A stretch of 64,000 bases of DNA from an uncultured Flavobacteriaceae bacterium. Its GTDB lineage: Bacteria > Bacteroidota > Bacteroidia > Flavobacteriales > Flavobacteriaceae. A program made the translations under genes and the position numbers. Shown piece after piece: positions 18,708-28,271 of the stretch; position 1 is the stretch's first letter; the number at the start of each line of letters is the position of its first letter. The stretch spans positions 310,001 through 374,000 of the forward strand of contig CANMSH010000003.1 of the NCBI GenBank assembly GCA_947500525.1, given 5' to 3'. Below the pieces are notes generated by a model that was given only the letters and a program-made list of their open reading frames with translations, made no database searches and was not told where the DNA came from.

Positions 18708-20565
18708 CATAGAACAAACCCTATCAACGCTGCTAGCACAAGAAGATACAGACGGGGATAAACGAATTACGATTGAAGATGATGGGCCGAAAAAATATAC
18801 TCTCAAAGACCTAGATAATCAAGTAGAAAATATTCACGTAACGGGCACATATTACCTTTCTAATTTGCTACAAGAATTGATACTTGCAAAAGAGAAAAAT
18901 GTCACGTATCTAAATACTGAATATATCTTTGAAAAGCCAATTAATCGCTTTAAGCGGATGATCGAAGATTATTATTGGAATGGTTTGACTAGAAGTATCG
19001 ATAAAGAAGGACTTGATACAATTTTGACAGATGAAAAATCCTCATCTACAAAACAACGAATTTATGTTCCTTTTAATGATACTCAAGCCTTTACATATTT
19101 TAGCGAATTAGCGAAATCTACAACATCTCTAGAAGTTATTCGGCTTCCTAAAAATATAACACCACATTATGTTTCCAGTATAAATAGCGAACCGGGTATT
19201 TTATCGTTAAAATTAGAAGAAGTAAATGGTATGCTTAAAGGTGTTCCTTTTGTAGTGCCTGGTGGTCGATTTAACGAAATGTATGGATGGGATAGTTATT
19301 TTGAATCTATAGGCCTCTTACTTGGTCCTAAAAAAGAACTGGCAAAATCTATGGCAGATAATTTTCAATATGAAATTGAACATTATGGTAAAATTTTAAA
19401 TGCTAATAGAACGTATTATTTAACAAGAACACAACCTCCTTTTTACAGTTCGTTAATTCGAGAAGTTTTTGAAAATAAGGTAAATGGTGCCGACCTAGAT
19501 TGGTTAAAAAGTCATTTAGGAACCGCCATTAAAGAGTATGAAACAGTTTGGATGGTAGAAAACAAACGTCTTACCGACAACGGTTTAAATCGTTACTTAG
19601 CCGAAGGTATTGGTTTACCTCCCGAAGTTGAAAAAGGCCATTACAACGCTATCTTAAAACCATATGCAGATAAAGAAGGCATGTCAATACAAGCCTATGA
19701 AAAAGGCTATTTCGAACGAAAAATAGAAAATGAAGCCTTAGATAACTATTTCATTCATGATCGTAGTGTTCGAGAAAATGGCCATGATACCTCCTATAGA
19801 CTTGAAAACAGATGTGCACATTTAAATAGTGTTGAACTCAATTCATTTTTATATAAATATGAAAAAGATTTTGAATACATCATAAAAACATATTTCGACA
19901 ATCAGTATAGCTTAGAGAGCGGCAAGAGCTATAATGCCGAATATTGGAGTGAAAAATCTGCTCAGAGAAAGGATCTCATGATGCAATATCTGTGGAATGA
20001 AGAGGATCAAATTTTTTACGATTACGATAGTGTAAATAAAGCGCAAGTGCCTTTCGTGTCAGCTACCTCATTGATTCCGTTATGGGCCTCTTTGATAGAT
20101 CAAGAAACTGCAAAAAAATTAGTTTTATCTAACATACCCAAGTTAACATTTTTAGGTGGTATTGCCGGCTGTACAGAAGCCTCCAGAGGAGAAATTTCTG
20201 AAGACCGACCAGCTCGACAATGGGATTTTCCAAACGGTTGGGCGCCTCACCAAATGATGATTTGGAAAGGTCTTTTAAATTACAATTTCAAAAAAGAAGC
20301 GCATGAAATGATATATCGTTGGTTATGGATGATTACCAAAAACGCCGTAGATTATAACGGAACCATACCCGAAAAATACGATGTTGTGACTGCAACGCAC
20401 AAGGTTTTTGCCGAATATGGCAATGTAGGTACCGATTTTGAATACATTACCAAAGAAGGTTTTGGATGGATGAATGCTTCTTATTTATATGGATTAAGTA
20501 TCTTGCCGGATGCATTTAAAGAAAATTTAAATGAGTTGATACATCCCGACAAATTATTTAATTAA
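18691..20565 (+). CDS. GH37 trehalase of the fungal neutral-trehalase type
   Basis: This 624-residue protein has no signal peptide, so it is cytoplasmic. Both trehalase signatures are present: PGGRFNEMYGWDSYF at 190-204 and QWDFPNGWAP at 510-519. The catalytic acid and base are probably Asp366 (in NGHDTSYR) and Glu561 (in IPEKYDV). Residues 19-35 read DTDGDKRITIEDDGPKK, an EF-hand-like loop that resembles the calcium-binding segment of fungal neutral trehalases such as yeast Nth1. The wording around Asp366 (RSVRENGHDT) also resembles that group more than E. coli TreA/TreF. It cleaves trehalose to two glucoses. The gene overlaps the upstream MFS gene and is 4 bases from the antiporter gene. 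Confidence 0.93.
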   Translation: MRLKLDIEQTLSTLLAQEDTDGDKRITIEDDGPKKYTLKDLDNQVENIHVTGTYYLSNLLQELILAKEKNVTYLNTEYIFEKPINRFKRMIEDYYWNGLTRSIDKEGLDTILTDEKSSSTKQRIYVPFNDTQAFTYFSELAKSTTSLEVIRLPKNITPHYVSSINSEPGILSLKLEEVNGMLKGVPFVVPGGRFNEMYGWDSYFESIGLLLGPKKELAKSMADNFQYEIEHYGKILNANRTYYLTRTQPPFYSSLIREVFENKVNGADLDWLKSHLGTAIKEYETVWMVENKRLTDNGLNRYLAEGIGLPPEVEKGHYNAILKPYADKEGMSIQAYEKGYFERKIENEALDNYFIHDRSVRENGHDTSYRLENRCAHLNSVELNSFLYKYEKDFEYIIKTYFDNQYSLESGKSYNAEYWSEKSAQRKDLMMQYLWNEEDQIFYDYDSVNKAQVPFVSATSLIPLWASLIDQETAKKLVLSNIPKLTFLGGIAGCTEASRGEISEDRPARQWDFPNGWAPHQMMIWKGLLNYNFKKEAHEMIYRWLWMITKNAVDYNGTIPEKYDVVTATHKVFAEYGNVGTDFEYITKEGFGWMNASYLYGLSILPDAFKENLNELIHPDKLFN

Positions 20566-20569
20566 TACT

Positions 20570-22051
20570 ATGCCCGATTACGGATTTCTTTCAATCTTAC
20601 CTCCAGTTATTGCTATTGTACTGGCGTTAAGAACAAAACAGGTATATATTTCTCTTGTTTTTGGTATTTGGTTTTCATGGATAATACTGAATGACTGGAA
20701 TTTCTTTACTGGAACTTTGGCCACTATAGAAGCCATGATTAATGTTTTTAAAGATGCCGGAAACACAAGAACCATTGTTTTTAGTGCTTTAGTTGGAGCC
20801 TTACTCTTGTTAATTCAATATTCGCGCGGTGTAGAAGGGTTTATAGAAAGATTGAATACGATTATTACATATTTTGAGAAAAAAGAAACGGGTTATAGCA
20901 GGGTCATTATACAGTTTCTGGCCTTATTAACAGGCATCTCATTATTTGTAGAAACAACAATAAGTTCATTAACAGTTGGTACCATTTTTAGACCAGTATT
21001 CGACAAGTTAAAAATACCTAGAGAGAAGCTCGCCTATATTGCCGATTCTAGTTCTTCACCAACCTCTATTTTGATTCCCTTTAATGCGTGGGGTGCTTTT
21101 ATTATGGGGCTACTTTTAACCCACGGTATTGAAAATCCGTTCGGAATGATGCTCTCCTCCATAATGTATAATTTCTATCCAATTTTAGCACTTTTAATTT
21201 TGACGATTACTATCTTTTCTAAAAAGGATATCGGCTTAATGGCAAAAGCTGAAAAGAGAACTAGAGAGACAGGGCAACTTCTAAATGAAGGTTCTAAACC
21301 GATGTTATCAGACGCTGTTACTTCATTTGAACCTAAAAAAGGTATTCAAGCAAAAGCAATAAATATGATTGTGCCTTTGGCTACTATGGTTTTTACAATG
21401 CCCGTATTTTTAGCATATACAGGCTGGAATCAAGTAGAAAATTACAACTCATTTTCTAATCATTTATTTCAGGCGATTAGCAATGGCTCAGGATCTTCGG
21501 CTGTTTTATATGCCGTAATTACGGCATTGATCGTTGCTTTTATTTTATACAAAGTACAAGGTATTATTAGAACCAAAGAAATGGTAGATATTACACTTAA
21601 AGGAATTAGTGAGTTAATGCCTTTGGCTTTATTAATGTTACTTGCCTTTGCTATTGGTGACGCCTGTAAGGCACTAGGTACCGGAGAATTCGTTGCCACT
21701 TGGTCTAAAGACTGGTTGTCTCCAGAATTTCTACCGGCCGTCGTTTTTTTAATTAGTTCTTTTATGGCGTTTTCAACAGGAACTTCCTGGGGAACCTTTG
21801 CCATTATGCTCGCGATTTCAATTCCGATGGCGAATATTCATGAAGCGAGCTTACCGCTCGTTGTGGCTGCCACCTTAGGTGGAGGTATTTTTGGTGATCA
21901 TTGTTCTCCTATATCCGATACTTCAATCATTTCTTCGATGGCATCGGCAAGTGATCATATTGATCATGTAAAAACACAATTCCCTTATGCTATTATTGGT
22001 GGTGTGCTCACGGTGATATTGTATTTAATCTTAGGCTTTGCCTTAAATTAA
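20570..22051 (+). CDS. NhaC-family Na+/H+ antiporter
   Basis: A 493-residue inner-membrane protein with about 11-12 helices. The C-terminal half has the conserved STGTSWGTFAIM and GGGIFGDHCSPISDTS segments of the NhaC/ArsB-NhaD-like antiporter group. It exchanges sodium (or another cation or amine substrate) for protons. It is third in the operon with the MFS carrier and trehalase, 4 bases from the latter. Both trehalose and sodium export relate to salt stress, so the link could be osmotic, but that is inference. Confidence 0.86.
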   Translation: MPDYGFLSILPPVIAIVLALRTKQVYISLVFGIWFSWIILNDWNFFTGTLATIEAMINVFKDAGNTRTIVFSALVGALLLLIQYSRGVEGFIERLNTIITYFEKKETGYSRVIIQFLALLTGISLFVETTISSLTVGTIFRPVFDKLKIPREKLAYIADSSSSPTSILIPFNAWGAFIMGLLLTHGIENPFGMMLSSIMYNFYPILALLILTITIFSKKDIGLMAKAEKRTRETGQLLNEGSKPMLSDAVTSFEPKKGIQAKAINMIVPLATMVFTMPVFLAYTGWNQVENYNSFSNHLFQAISNGSGSSAVLYAVITALIVAFILYKVQGIIRTKEMVDITLKGISELMPLALLMLLAFAIGDACKALGTGEFVATWSKDWLSPEFLPAVVFLISSFMAFSTGTSWGTFAIMLAISIPMANIHEASLPLVVAATLGGGIFGDHCSPISDTSIISSMASASDHIDHVKTQFPYAIIGGVLTVILYLILGFALN

Positions 22052-22054
22052 ACC

Positions 22055-22062
22055 TACTTTTG
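22055..22062 (+). promoter_or_regulatory. Candidate -7 box for era
   Basis: TACTTTTG fits the TAnnTTTG consensus and sits 17 bases before the era start codon, directly after the antiporter stop, so era can be transcribed on its own. Confidence 0.45.
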
Positions 22063-22079
22063 CACTTTAATTTTAGTTT

Positions 22080-22961
22080 ATGAAGCACAAAGCGGGTTAT
22101 GTAAATATTATTGGCAATCCCAATGTTGGTAAATCTACACTTATGAATGCCTTTGTTGGTGAGCGACTTTCGATTATTACATCAAAAGCCCAAACAACAA
22201 GACATCGCATATTAGGTATTGTAAATGGTGACGATTTTCAAATCTTATTTTCTGACACGCCCGGTATTATAAAACCAGCTTATGAGTTGCAAGAGTCTAT
22301 GATGGATTTTGTAAAATCTGCTTTCGAAGATGCCGACATTCTAGTGTATATGGTTGAACCCGGAGAAACACAATTAAAAGATGAAGCTTTCTTCAAGAAA
22401 ATAACAAATACCAAAATTCCTGTATTATTGCTCATCAATAAAATTGATAAATCTTCTCAGGAAATTGTAGACGACAAAATGAGTTATTGGCAGGAAAAAG
22501 TTCCAAATGCTATTGTGTATCCTATATCGGCATTAGAGAACTTCAATATTCAAACTATTTTTGATAAAATCGTTGAGTTATTACCCGAATCTCCAGCTTT
22601 TTATCCGAAAGATCAGTTAACCGATAAACCCGAGCGATTTTTTGTAAATGAAGCTATTCGTGAAAAGATATTAATGCATTATAAAAAAGAGATTCCATAT
22701 TCGGTAGAAATTGATACTGAAGAATTCTTTGAGGAAGCCAAAATCATTAAAATCAGGTCAGTAATCATGGTAGAACGCGACTCCCAAAAAGGTATTATCA
22801 TTGGTCATAAAGGTAGCGCATTGAAACGTGTAGGGACGGAAGCAAGAAAAGACTTAGAAAAATTCTTTCAAAAGAAAATACATTTAGAATTATACGTTAA
22901 AGTCAACAAAGATTGGCGTAATAATAAAAACCAACTGCGTAGATTTGGTTATCAAGAATGA
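22080..22961 (+). CDS. era: GTPase Era
   Basis: This 293-residue protein has the G1 motif GNPNVGKST at 12-20, G3 DTPG, G4 NKID and a C-terminal KH RNA-binding domain containing GHKGSALKRVG. Era binds the 3' end of 16S rRNA and helps mature the 30S subunit. The length is normal for the family. The 3' end overlaps the converging DUF1223 gene by 10 bases. Confidence 0.97.
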   Translation: MKHKAGYVNIIGNPNVGKSTLMNAFVGERLSIITSKAQTTRHRILGIVNGDDFQILFSDTPGIIKPAYELQESMMDFVKSAFEDADILVYMVEPGETQLKDEAFFKKITNTKIPVLLLINKIDKSSQEIVDDKMSYWQEKVPNAIVYPISALENFNIQTIFDKIVELLPESPAFYPKDQLTDKPERFFVNEAIREKILMHYKKEIPYSVEIDTEEFFEEAKIIKIRSVIMVERDSQKGIIIGHKGSALKRVGTEARKDLEKFFQKKIHLELYVKVNKDWRNNKNQLRRFGYQE

Positions 22962-23698
22962 GATAACTTTTTTGCACCAATTATAGGCCCATAATTATTT
23001 TCTTGAACAAAGACTATTACCGAATAATTCCCCTTATCATAATCTTGTGGTTTTTCTAAAACGATCCTTCCGTTCTTACTCGCACTTACCTCTTTGAGAT
23101 CAATAACAATATTGTGATAGGCAATCTCTTTATTTGAATTCTCTCCTCGTTTAATAGTAACGGTTTCTTCATTTTTCACCAATACCACATTCACCGCATA
23201 CCTGTCATATAGAACATCAGAAACAGTATATTCCACTGACAATTTTGTTTTTAACTCACTTATTTTGCCATCAACTTGCACAGTTGATTTGATCTTTAAA
23301 CCTCGATCTATTTGCGCAAATGCTTTCGACTTGTTACCACCATTAAACTCTAACGAACCATTTATGACCATTTGTGGAGTGTATACCGAAACATTTCTAA
23401 ACCGTTGACCATAGCGATACTGACGCTGTGAAAATTCATGCTTACTAAATGTATCTTTCCAACCAAACCTATCCCAATAGTCAACATGAAATCCTAGTGG
23501 GAATACATTTTTGCTTTTATAAGTCTCAGCTATTTGCTCTAATACTTTATCTGCTCTTGGGCAACTACTACAACCTTGAGAGGTATATAGTTCTACAATG
23601 GTAAACGATTCGTTGATTGTTGTTTTCTTTTGATTAAATGAGAATATCAAAACACTACAAACTAACATCAAGGTACTTAAGATCAACTTCTGTTTCAT
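22952..23698 (-). CDS. DUF1223 thioredoxin-like exported protein
   Basis: A 248-residue protein with an N-terminal hydrophobic signal or anchor and the motif LYTSQGCSSCPRAD, in which a CxxC (Cys-Ser-Ser-Cys) sits where thioredoxin folds have their redox site. HVDYWDRFGWKDTF is also typical of DUF1223. A periplasmic redox or secretory role is likely, but no reaction is known for this family. It converges on era with a 10-base overlap. Confidence 0.85.
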   Translation of the reverse strand: MKQKLILSTLMLVCSVLIFSFNQKKTTINESFTIVELYTSQGCSSCPRADKVLEQIAETYKSKNVFPLGFHVDYWDRFGWKDTFSKHEFSQRQYRYGQRFRNVSVYTPQMVINGSLEFNGGNKSKAFAQIDRGLKIKSTVQVDGKISELKTKLSVEYTVSDVLYDRYAVNVVLVKNEETVTIKRGENSNKEIAYHNIVIDLKEVSASKNGRIVLEKPQDYDKGNYSVIVFVQENNYGPIIGAKKLSHS

Positions 23699-23779
23699 TC
23701 TTACGGTTTAAAATTAAATTTCTTTTAATAAGACGAATAATTCTCCTTATTTTTACATGGCAACCAATTTTTATTTAAT

Positions 23780-24223
23780 ATGAAATCTCTTTTTAATTCA
23801 GACGCTTTCGCGGAAATCGAAAACCGACTAGAAAATTTAACGGCTAACACTCCACAAACATGGGGTAAAATGGATGCTGCCCAGATGTTACATCACTGTC
23901 AAGGTCCGCTAAATATAATGCTTGGTATCAATCATTATGGAATGAAGCCAAATTGGCTCGCTAAAGTATTTTTTAAAAAATCTTTATATAATGATAAACC
24001 TTGGTCTAAAAATTTACCGACGGCCAAGGCGCTTAGAGTAAAAGAAAATAAAGATTTTGACGCAGAGAAAACAACTTTAATAGAATTGATGAGTAAACTC
24101 AATGCACAACGAGAAAAAGAAGCATGGGATCCTCATCCTGGTTTTGGTTATTTCACAAATCAACAATGGGGGCAAATGCAATACAAACATCTAGATCACC
24201 ACTTAAGGCAATTTGGATTATAA
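23780..24223 (+). CDS. DUF1569 family protein
   Basis: This 147-residue soluble protein has a DinB-like four-helix character with the conserved WGKMDAAQMLHHCQ segment and HLDHHLRQFG near the end; spaced His residues could bind a metal. The function of DUF1569 is unknown. The next gene starts 10 bases downstream, so the two may form a small operon. Confidence 0.82.
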   Translation: MKSLFNSDAFAEIENRLENLTANTPQTWGKMDAAQMLHHCQGPLNIMLGINHYGMKPNWLAKVFFKKSLYNDKPWSKNLPTAKALRVKENKDFDAEKTTLIELMSKLNAQREKEAWDPHPGFGYFTNQQWGQMQYKHLDHHLRQFGL

Positions 24224-24233
24224 AAAATAAATA

Positions 24234-25241
24234 ATGTCGAAAAATAAGCAATTACTATTACAGAAAAGACCGCTTGGTTTACCGGAAAAAGATACATGGA
24301 AATTAGTAGAAACTGAAATTCCAACACCAAGCGATGGTGAAATTTTAGTGAAATCTGAATACATCTCATTAGATCCAGCAATGAGAGGTTGGTTGAACGA
24401 CGTAAAATCGTATATCGCTCCAGTGCAAATAAATGAAGTCATGCGCGCAGGCGGTGTTGGTAAAGTGATCGCTTCAAATAACCCTTCCTTTTCTATTGGA
24501 GACCATGTTTATGGAAACCCAGGTGTTCAACAATATACTGTTACCGACGGAAAAGGATGGCATAAAGTAGATCCTAAGTTGGCACCATTGCCAACATATA
24601 CAGGTGCACTCGGTATGCCTGGAATGACAGCTTATTTCGGAATTTTAGAAGTAGGAGAATTAAAAGAAGGGGATACCGTATTAGTATCAGGAGCTGCTGG
24701 TGCTGTGGGAAGTATTGTTGGACAAATAGCCAAAATTAAAAACTGTACAGTTATTGGAATTGCCGGAGGTGCTGACAAATGTAAATATTTAGTAGAGACT
24801 CTTGGATTTGATGGCGCTATTGATTACAAAAATGATAATATTGCGAGTAAACTGAAGGAACATTTCCCTAAAGGGATTGATGTGTATTTTGATAATGTAG
24901 GTGGTGAAATTTTGGATTTAGCCTTAACAAGATTGGCTATGCGCGCCCGAATTGTTATTTGTGGGGCTATTTCACAATACAATAACAAAACTGCAATTAA
25001 AGGTCCTTCAAATTATTTATCCTTACTTGTAAATAGAGCAAGTATGAAGGGTATGGTGGTTTTTGATCATGCTAAAGATTATCAAAAAGCGGCTATGCAA
25101 ATGGGGCAATGGATGGCACAGGGTAAATTAAAATCTAAGGAAGATGTATATGAAGGCATTGAGAATTTTTACGAAACTTTCTTGCGTTTATTTTCAGGGG
25201 AAAAATTGGGGAAGTTGGTATTAAAAGTTAGTGAAGATTAA
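24234..25241 (+). CDS. MDR-superfamily NADP-dependent oxidoreductase
   Basis: A 335-residue zinc-free medium-chain dehydrogenase. It has the SLDPAMRGW segment, the nucleotide-binding GAAGAVGSIVGQIAKI motif and YFDNVGGE, all typical of the prostaglandin reductase/CurA-like group. These enzymes reduce the double bond of alpha,beta-unsaturated carbonyls with NADPH. The true substrate is unknown. It shares a strand with the DUF1569 gene before it and the TPM gene after it at short spacing. Confidence 0.92.
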   Translation: MSKNKQLLLQKRPLGLPEKDTWKLVETEIPTPSDGEILVKSEYISLDPAMRGWLNDVKSYIAPVQINEVMRAGGVGKVIASNNPSFSIGDHVYGNPGVQQYTVTDGKGWHKVDPKLAPLPTYTGALGMPGMTAYFGILEVGELKEGDTVLVSGAAGAVGSIVGQIAKIKNCTVIGIAGGADKCKYLVETLGFDGAIDYKNDNIASKLKEHFPKGIDVYFDNVGGEILDLALTRLAMRARIVICGAISQYNNKTAIKGPSNYLSLLVNRASMKGMVVFDHAKDYQKAAMQMGQWMAQGKLKSKEDVYEGIENFYETFLRLFSGEKLGKLVLKVSED

Positions 25242-25250
25242 CCTATAGAA

Positions 25251-26681
25251 ATGGCTCGTTTTACTACCTTTTTTTTCAACATATGGTGTGTTTTTATTGT
25301 CTTCTCTCTAGGGTCTTTACAGCATGTAACTGGCCAAGAAAAACCTGTTGATACCTATATTGAAGAAACGGTACAAAAAGTATCAACTGATACTATAGCA
25401 GAGACTTCTAAAGAAATTAGCAAGAAGGAACTTCCTGCGACTACTCCAAGTACCTTTGTGAGCCCAGTTTATGGTAAAGCACAAGATAGCTATGCTATCA
25501 GTCAAGTTCCGAATCCGAAGAATCCAGGCACAGGTTATATCTCTGACCCGAATGATTATATCAGTCCGCTCGATGAGCAAGAACTCAATAGTCTTATTTG
25601 GAAAATAGAACAAAAATCTACTGCACAAATAGCCGTGGTTATTCTTCCGAGTATTGGTTCACAAGTACCAAAGAGTTTTGCCGTAGATCTATTCGAAGAA
25701 TGGGGAATTGGGCAAGCTGACACCGACAATGGCTTACTAATCTTAACAGTAATGGATCAACGTCGAACAGAATTTGAAGTGGGATATGGTTTAGAACCCA
25801 TATTAACTGATGTTGTATGCTATCGCATTGGTACGAGCGAGATTGTCCCAAATTTCAAGGCAGGTAATTTTGGTAAAGGATTGATAGAGGCTGTTGAGAA
25901 AGTAGAATTATTTCTTGATAAACCCGAAGTTATTAAAGAAATCTATTCTAACAAAATTAATCATCAGCCTTCGAGAAATAACGGAATTCCTACCCCCTTC
26001 TTTTATCTCTTGGGAATTTATGCCCTTATTTGTTTGTTATTTTTTATTGGTTACTATGGAGTTGCTTATGACATTGAACGATCTAAAGATGATTACTATG
26101 ACAAGTATCATCGTCTAAAAAAACTGAAAGTAGGATGCCTCTTATTTTTGGTTCCGATACCTCTCGTTTTTTTAAATAGACTTATCAAAAAGAGACTTAA
26201 ACGCTATCGATACGCTCCAAGATTTAGCAGTGTAAATGGGAAACAACTATTTTTAAAAGATGAATGGGCAGAAAACGCTTTTTTAGAAAAGGCACAGGTA
26301 TTAGAAGAAAGTTTAGAAGCTATTCGATATGACGTTTGGGTTACTGATGATGAAAGTGATATTTTGGTCTTAGAATATGAAGGTTCTAGTCGAAAATATA
26401 GTAACTGTCAAGAATGCAATTACAAGACTTTTGGGAAAACTAGATCTGAAGTTGTTCACAGTGCCACTTATGAGCATCGAGGTGAGCGCTATGTTTATTA
26501 TGATTGCCGCAATTGTCATTTTAAAGAAATGAAAATTGAATTTATACCGCAACTAGTTCAACAAACTTCTTCATCCGGTTCTTCAGGATCCAGTTTTGGA
26601 GGTGGCGGTTCATCGTTTGGAGGTTCTTCTAGTTTTGGAGGTGGTAGCTCTGGTGGTGGCGGTGCAGGTGTTAGTTGGTAA
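25251..26681 (+). CDS. TPM-domain membrane protein with zinc-ribbon-like insert and Gly/Ser tail
   Basis: The 476-residue product has a signal peptide, a TPM (formerly DUF477) domain at about residues 95-235 (DYISPLDEQEL, AQIAVVILPSIG, NGLLILTVMDQRRTEFEVGYGLE) and one or two membrane helices at about 245-320. A cytoplasmic part carries two CxxC pairs (Cys386/389 and Cys419/422) like a zinc ribbon. It ends in a long glycine/serine-rich tail, common in this family. TPM proteins are linked to membrane-protein quality control or photosystem repair in other lineages; the role here is not known. Confidence 0.88.
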   Translation: MARFTTFFFNIWCVFIVFSLGSLQHVTGQEKPVDTYIEETVQKVSTDTIAETSKEISKKELPATTPSTFVSPVYGKAQDSYAISQVPNPKNPGTGYISDPNDYISPLDEQELNSLIWKIEQKSTAQIAVVILPSIGSQVPKSFAVDLFEEWGIGQADTDNGLLILTVMDQRRTEFEVGYGLEPILTDVVCYRIGTSEIVPNFKAGNFGKGLIEAVEKVELFLDKPEVIKEIYSNKINHQPSRNNGIPTPFFYLLGIYALICLLFFIGYYGVAYDIERSKDDYYDKYHRLKKLKVGCLLFLVPIPLVFLNRLIKKRLKRYRYAPRFSSVNGKQLFLKDEWAENAFLEKAQVLEESLEAIRYDVWVTDDESDILVLEYEGSSRKYSNCQECNYKTFGKTRSEVVHSATYEHRGERYVYYDCRNCHFKEMKIEFIPQLVQQTSSSGSSGSSFGGGGSSFGGSSSFGGGSSGGGGAGVSW

Positions 26682-26715
26682 AAATAGTTTCTTTATTACT
26701 AAAAGAATTCAATTT

Positions 26716-26740
26716 GGATTCCTGCCTTCGCAAGAATGAC
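26716..26740. repeat. Small palindromic intergenic repeat, family A (degenerate copy)
   Basis: The segment GGATTCCTGC followed by CTTCGCAAGAATGAC forms an 8-bp stem with one mismatch and a 4-base loop. It is related to the better copy at 37885-37904. It lies between the converging TPM and mpl genes. Confidence 0.6.
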
Positions 26741-26742
26741 AA

Positions 26743-28095
26743 TTAAACCAAACTCTTAACTTCATTAAAATCCAAGCCCCCATAATTTCCAGAACTCATC
26801 AATAAAACGGCTGAATTTTCCAAACTTTGCGAAAATAAGAACTCTTTAAATTTAGAGGGATCTGTATAAATGATCAAATCATCACGCTCAAAAGCATTGG
26901 CAATTTGTTGCTCTGTAACTTTCTCCAATTTTTTAATTTCAACAGCGTGCGGAGAGTAAAAAACGACTGCTTTATCGGCTGCATCTAGTGCACCTTGGTA
27001 CTCTTTCAAAAACTCAGCATTCAAACTACTATATGTATGTAATTCTAAACAAGCCAATATCGTTCTAGCCTTGTATTGTTCCTTAACAGCATTTGTTGTT
27101 GCCTCAACCTTACTCGGAGAATGCGCGAAATCCTTAAAAATCACCGTTGAATTACTTTCTGCAATCTTCTCTAAACGTTTACTCGCTCCTTTAAACGTAG
27201 CAATAGCCTCATAAAAATCATCTTCATCAACACCAACATGCTGACAAATCCACTTCGCTCCGGCCAAATTTTGCAGATTGTGTTTTCCGAAAATTTCTAA
27301 TGGCAATTTACCATCAGATGTATCTAAAAAGGTGGTGCCATTTTCTATAGTATAATCTGGTGTACCATAGGGATATTTCTTTATGGCATTTTCACTTTCC
27401 TCAACCACTTTTTTTACCATTTCATCCTCTTCATTATACACCATAATACCGCCATTCGTTAGAGAATCAGTAAAGATGCTAAATTGCTCTATGTAGTTAT
27501 CAAAAGTTGGGAATACATTGATATGATCCCAAGCGATACCGCTTAACAACGCAATATTTGGTTTGTATAAATGAAATTTCGGGCGTCTATCAATAGGTGA
27601 ACTAAGATACTCATCCCCTTCTAAAATTATAAACTCATTTTCTTGGGTCAAATGTACCATCGTATCAAAACCTTCTAACTGTGCACCCACCATATAATCT
27701 ATATCACGTCCGTGGTAATGCAGCACATGTAAGATCATAGAGGTAATCGACGTTTTGCCATGAGAACCTCCAATTACCACCCTTGTTTTATCCTTTGATT
27801 GTTCAAATAAAAACTCAGGATAAGAATAAATTTTTAACCCTAGCTCTTGTGCCCTTAGTAATTCGGGATTATCACTTTTAGCATGCATTCCTAAAATAAC
27901 CGCATCTAAATTAGCGTTGATTTTCTCAGGAAACCATCCGAACGCTTCGGGCAATAAACCTTTTGCGGCTAAACGTGATTTTGACGGGTCATGTATGGTA
28001 TCATCACTACCTGTAATTTGATATCCTTTTTGAAATAAGGCCAATGCTAAGTTATGCATTGCGGCACCACCAATGGCGATAAAATGTATATTCAT
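26743..28095 (-). CDS. mpl: UDP-MurNAc:L-Ala-gamma-D-Glu-meso-DAP ligase
   Basis: A 450-residue Mur-ligase family enzyme. The ATG at 28095 is chosen; the codon before it is TTG. The N-terminal HFIAIGGAAMHNLA, the ATP loop GGSHGKTSITSM and the DFAHSPSKVEAT segment fit Mpl rather than MurC. Mpl reattaches recycled murein tripeptide to UDP-MurNAc in the cytoplasm. The mpl stop faces the converging TPM gene across a small repeat. Confidence 0.9.
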   Translation of the reverse strand: MNIHFIAIGGAAMHNLALALFQKGYQITGSDDTIHDPSKSRLAAKGLLPEAFGWFPEKINANLDAVILGMHAKSDNPELLRAQELGLKIYSYPEFLFEQSKDKTRVVIGGSHGKTSITSMILHVLHYHGRDIDYMVGAQLEGFDTMVHLTQENEFIILEGDEYLSSPIDRRPKFHLYKPNIALLSGIAWDHINVFPTFDNYIEQFSIFTDSLTNGGIMVYNEEDEMVKKVVEESENAIKKYPYGTPDYTIENGTTFLDTSDGKLPLEIFGKHNLQNLAGAKWICQHVGVDEDDFYEAIATFKGASKRLEKIAESNSTVIFKDFAHSPSKVEATTNAVKEQYKARTILACLELHTYSSLNAEFLKEYQGALDAADKAVVFYSPHAVEIKKLEKVTEQQIANAFERDDLIIYTDPSKFKEFLFSQSLENSAVLLMSSGNYGGLDFNEVKSLV

Positions 28096-28271
28096 CAATA
28101 AAAATTAGAGCTGTAAAAGTACGAAAATGTAGAACAATATTAATATCTTTAAGAACCAAACTCAATCAAACGAACACTTCACTTTTAAAAAGGGCTCGTT
28201 TGCTCATTATTACTATTTATAGTTAATAATTTATACAATATTTGGTTTATTAAAGGATTTAAAAAATCAAT

